From: Thermoleophilia bacterium
GTDB taxonomy: Bacteria > Actinomycetota > Thermoleophilia > RBG-16-64-13
NCBI GenBank assembly: GCA_016929985.1
Contig: JAFGIH010000104.1
Location: 1-12,548 of the forward strand
Direction of reading: 5' to 3'
DNA: 12,548 nt
Shown here: positions 12,471-12,548 of the stretch, piece by piece
How positions within the stretch are numbered: the stretch's first letter is position 1
Layout: each line of letters starts with the position of its first letter
Position numbers and translations under genes: made by a program
The notes under the pieces: generated by a model
Seen by the model: the letters and a program-made list of their open reading frames with translations, nothing else
What the model was told of the DNA's origin: nothing
Database searches by the model: none

Positions 12471-12548
12471 GGACGTCACGGAGGCCGGCGATATCCTGCC
12501 AGGGAATCTCCGGGGCCGTTCGCGCAAATCGCTCGGGAGTCTCTTCAC
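12445..12548 (-). pseudogene. HepT-like (DUF86) toxin remnant, runs off right edge
   Basis: On the minus strand the frame beginning at 12546 reads EETPERFARTAPEIPWQDIA, then GLRDVLIQGC. This closely resembles the conserved central part of HepT-like (DUF86) RNase or adenylylation-target toxins, in which PEIPW-x-x-IAGxRD is followed by LIHxY. The R-x4-H-x-Y active motif is altered to R-D-V-L-I-Q-G-C, losing both His and Tyr. Downstream the similarity stops at about 12445, where the decayed SGNH paralogue begins on the other strand, so the C terminus is missing. The N terminus, and any MntA-like nucleotidyltransferase partner, would lie to the right of the window. Confidence 0.55.

Overview
The window is GC-rich and looks chromosomal. 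It most likely comes from an actinobacterial (Actinomycetota) lineage. The clues are start codons that include GTG and TTG, exported lipoproteins with long Thr/Ala/Pro linkers, a cell-wall-binding-repeat-2 (CWB2) surface protein, and a DnaQ exonuclease carrying TerB-like and BRCT domains. No rRNA, tRNA, CRISPR array, integrase or insertion sequence could be seen.

Left part (1-5268, all on the minus strand). A pair of small conserved-hypothetical genes, both beginning MGLF and overlapping by one base, runs off the left edge. Next come the three genes of a tripartite TRAP carboxylate transporter in the order dctP, dctQ, dctM (3936 down to 945). Upstream of these is a metal-dependent amidohydrolase of the gamma-resorcylate / dihydroxybenzoate decarboxylase type (5268-4240). 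A good sigma70-type promoter (TTGACA-17-TAGTAT) lies in the 303-base gap before dctP. Similar inverted repeats (CTGCCW-N7/8-WGGCAG) sit beside that promoter and over the candidate -10 of the amidohydrolase. I infer a carboxylate uptake and decarboxylation module, possibly for an aromatic acid.

Middle (5553-9518). A 697-residue exported protein joins three CWB2 repeats to a CapA/PgsA-type metallophosphatase domain. Divergent from it is a DnaQ-family exonuclease gene with TerB-like and BRCT domains, interrupted by a single in-frame TAG after 53 codons. All DEDD-type motifs survive on either side of the stop. The exonuclease stop overlaps the start (ATGA) of a 128-residue gene that I do not recognise.

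Right part (9609-12548). A GTG-started lipoprotein esterase (alpha/beta hydrolase, PHB-depolymerase/LpqC type) and an exported, C-terminally membrane-anchored SGNH hydrolase form a two-gene minus-strand unit behind a TTGACA-17-TACGAT promoter. Facing away from it on the plus strand is a decayed paralogue of the SGNH gene. Its ancestral start codon seems to have become ACG, and its homology stops after about 100 residues. It abuts a minus-strand remnant of a HepT-like (DUF86) toxin gene whose RNase motif residues are altered. The right edge therefore looks like a rearrangement or gene-decay zone.

No clearly new multi-gene system is proven here. The most interesting candidates are the amber-interrupted exonuclease with its coupled unknown partner, and the TRAP/decarboxylase module with paired inverted repeats.
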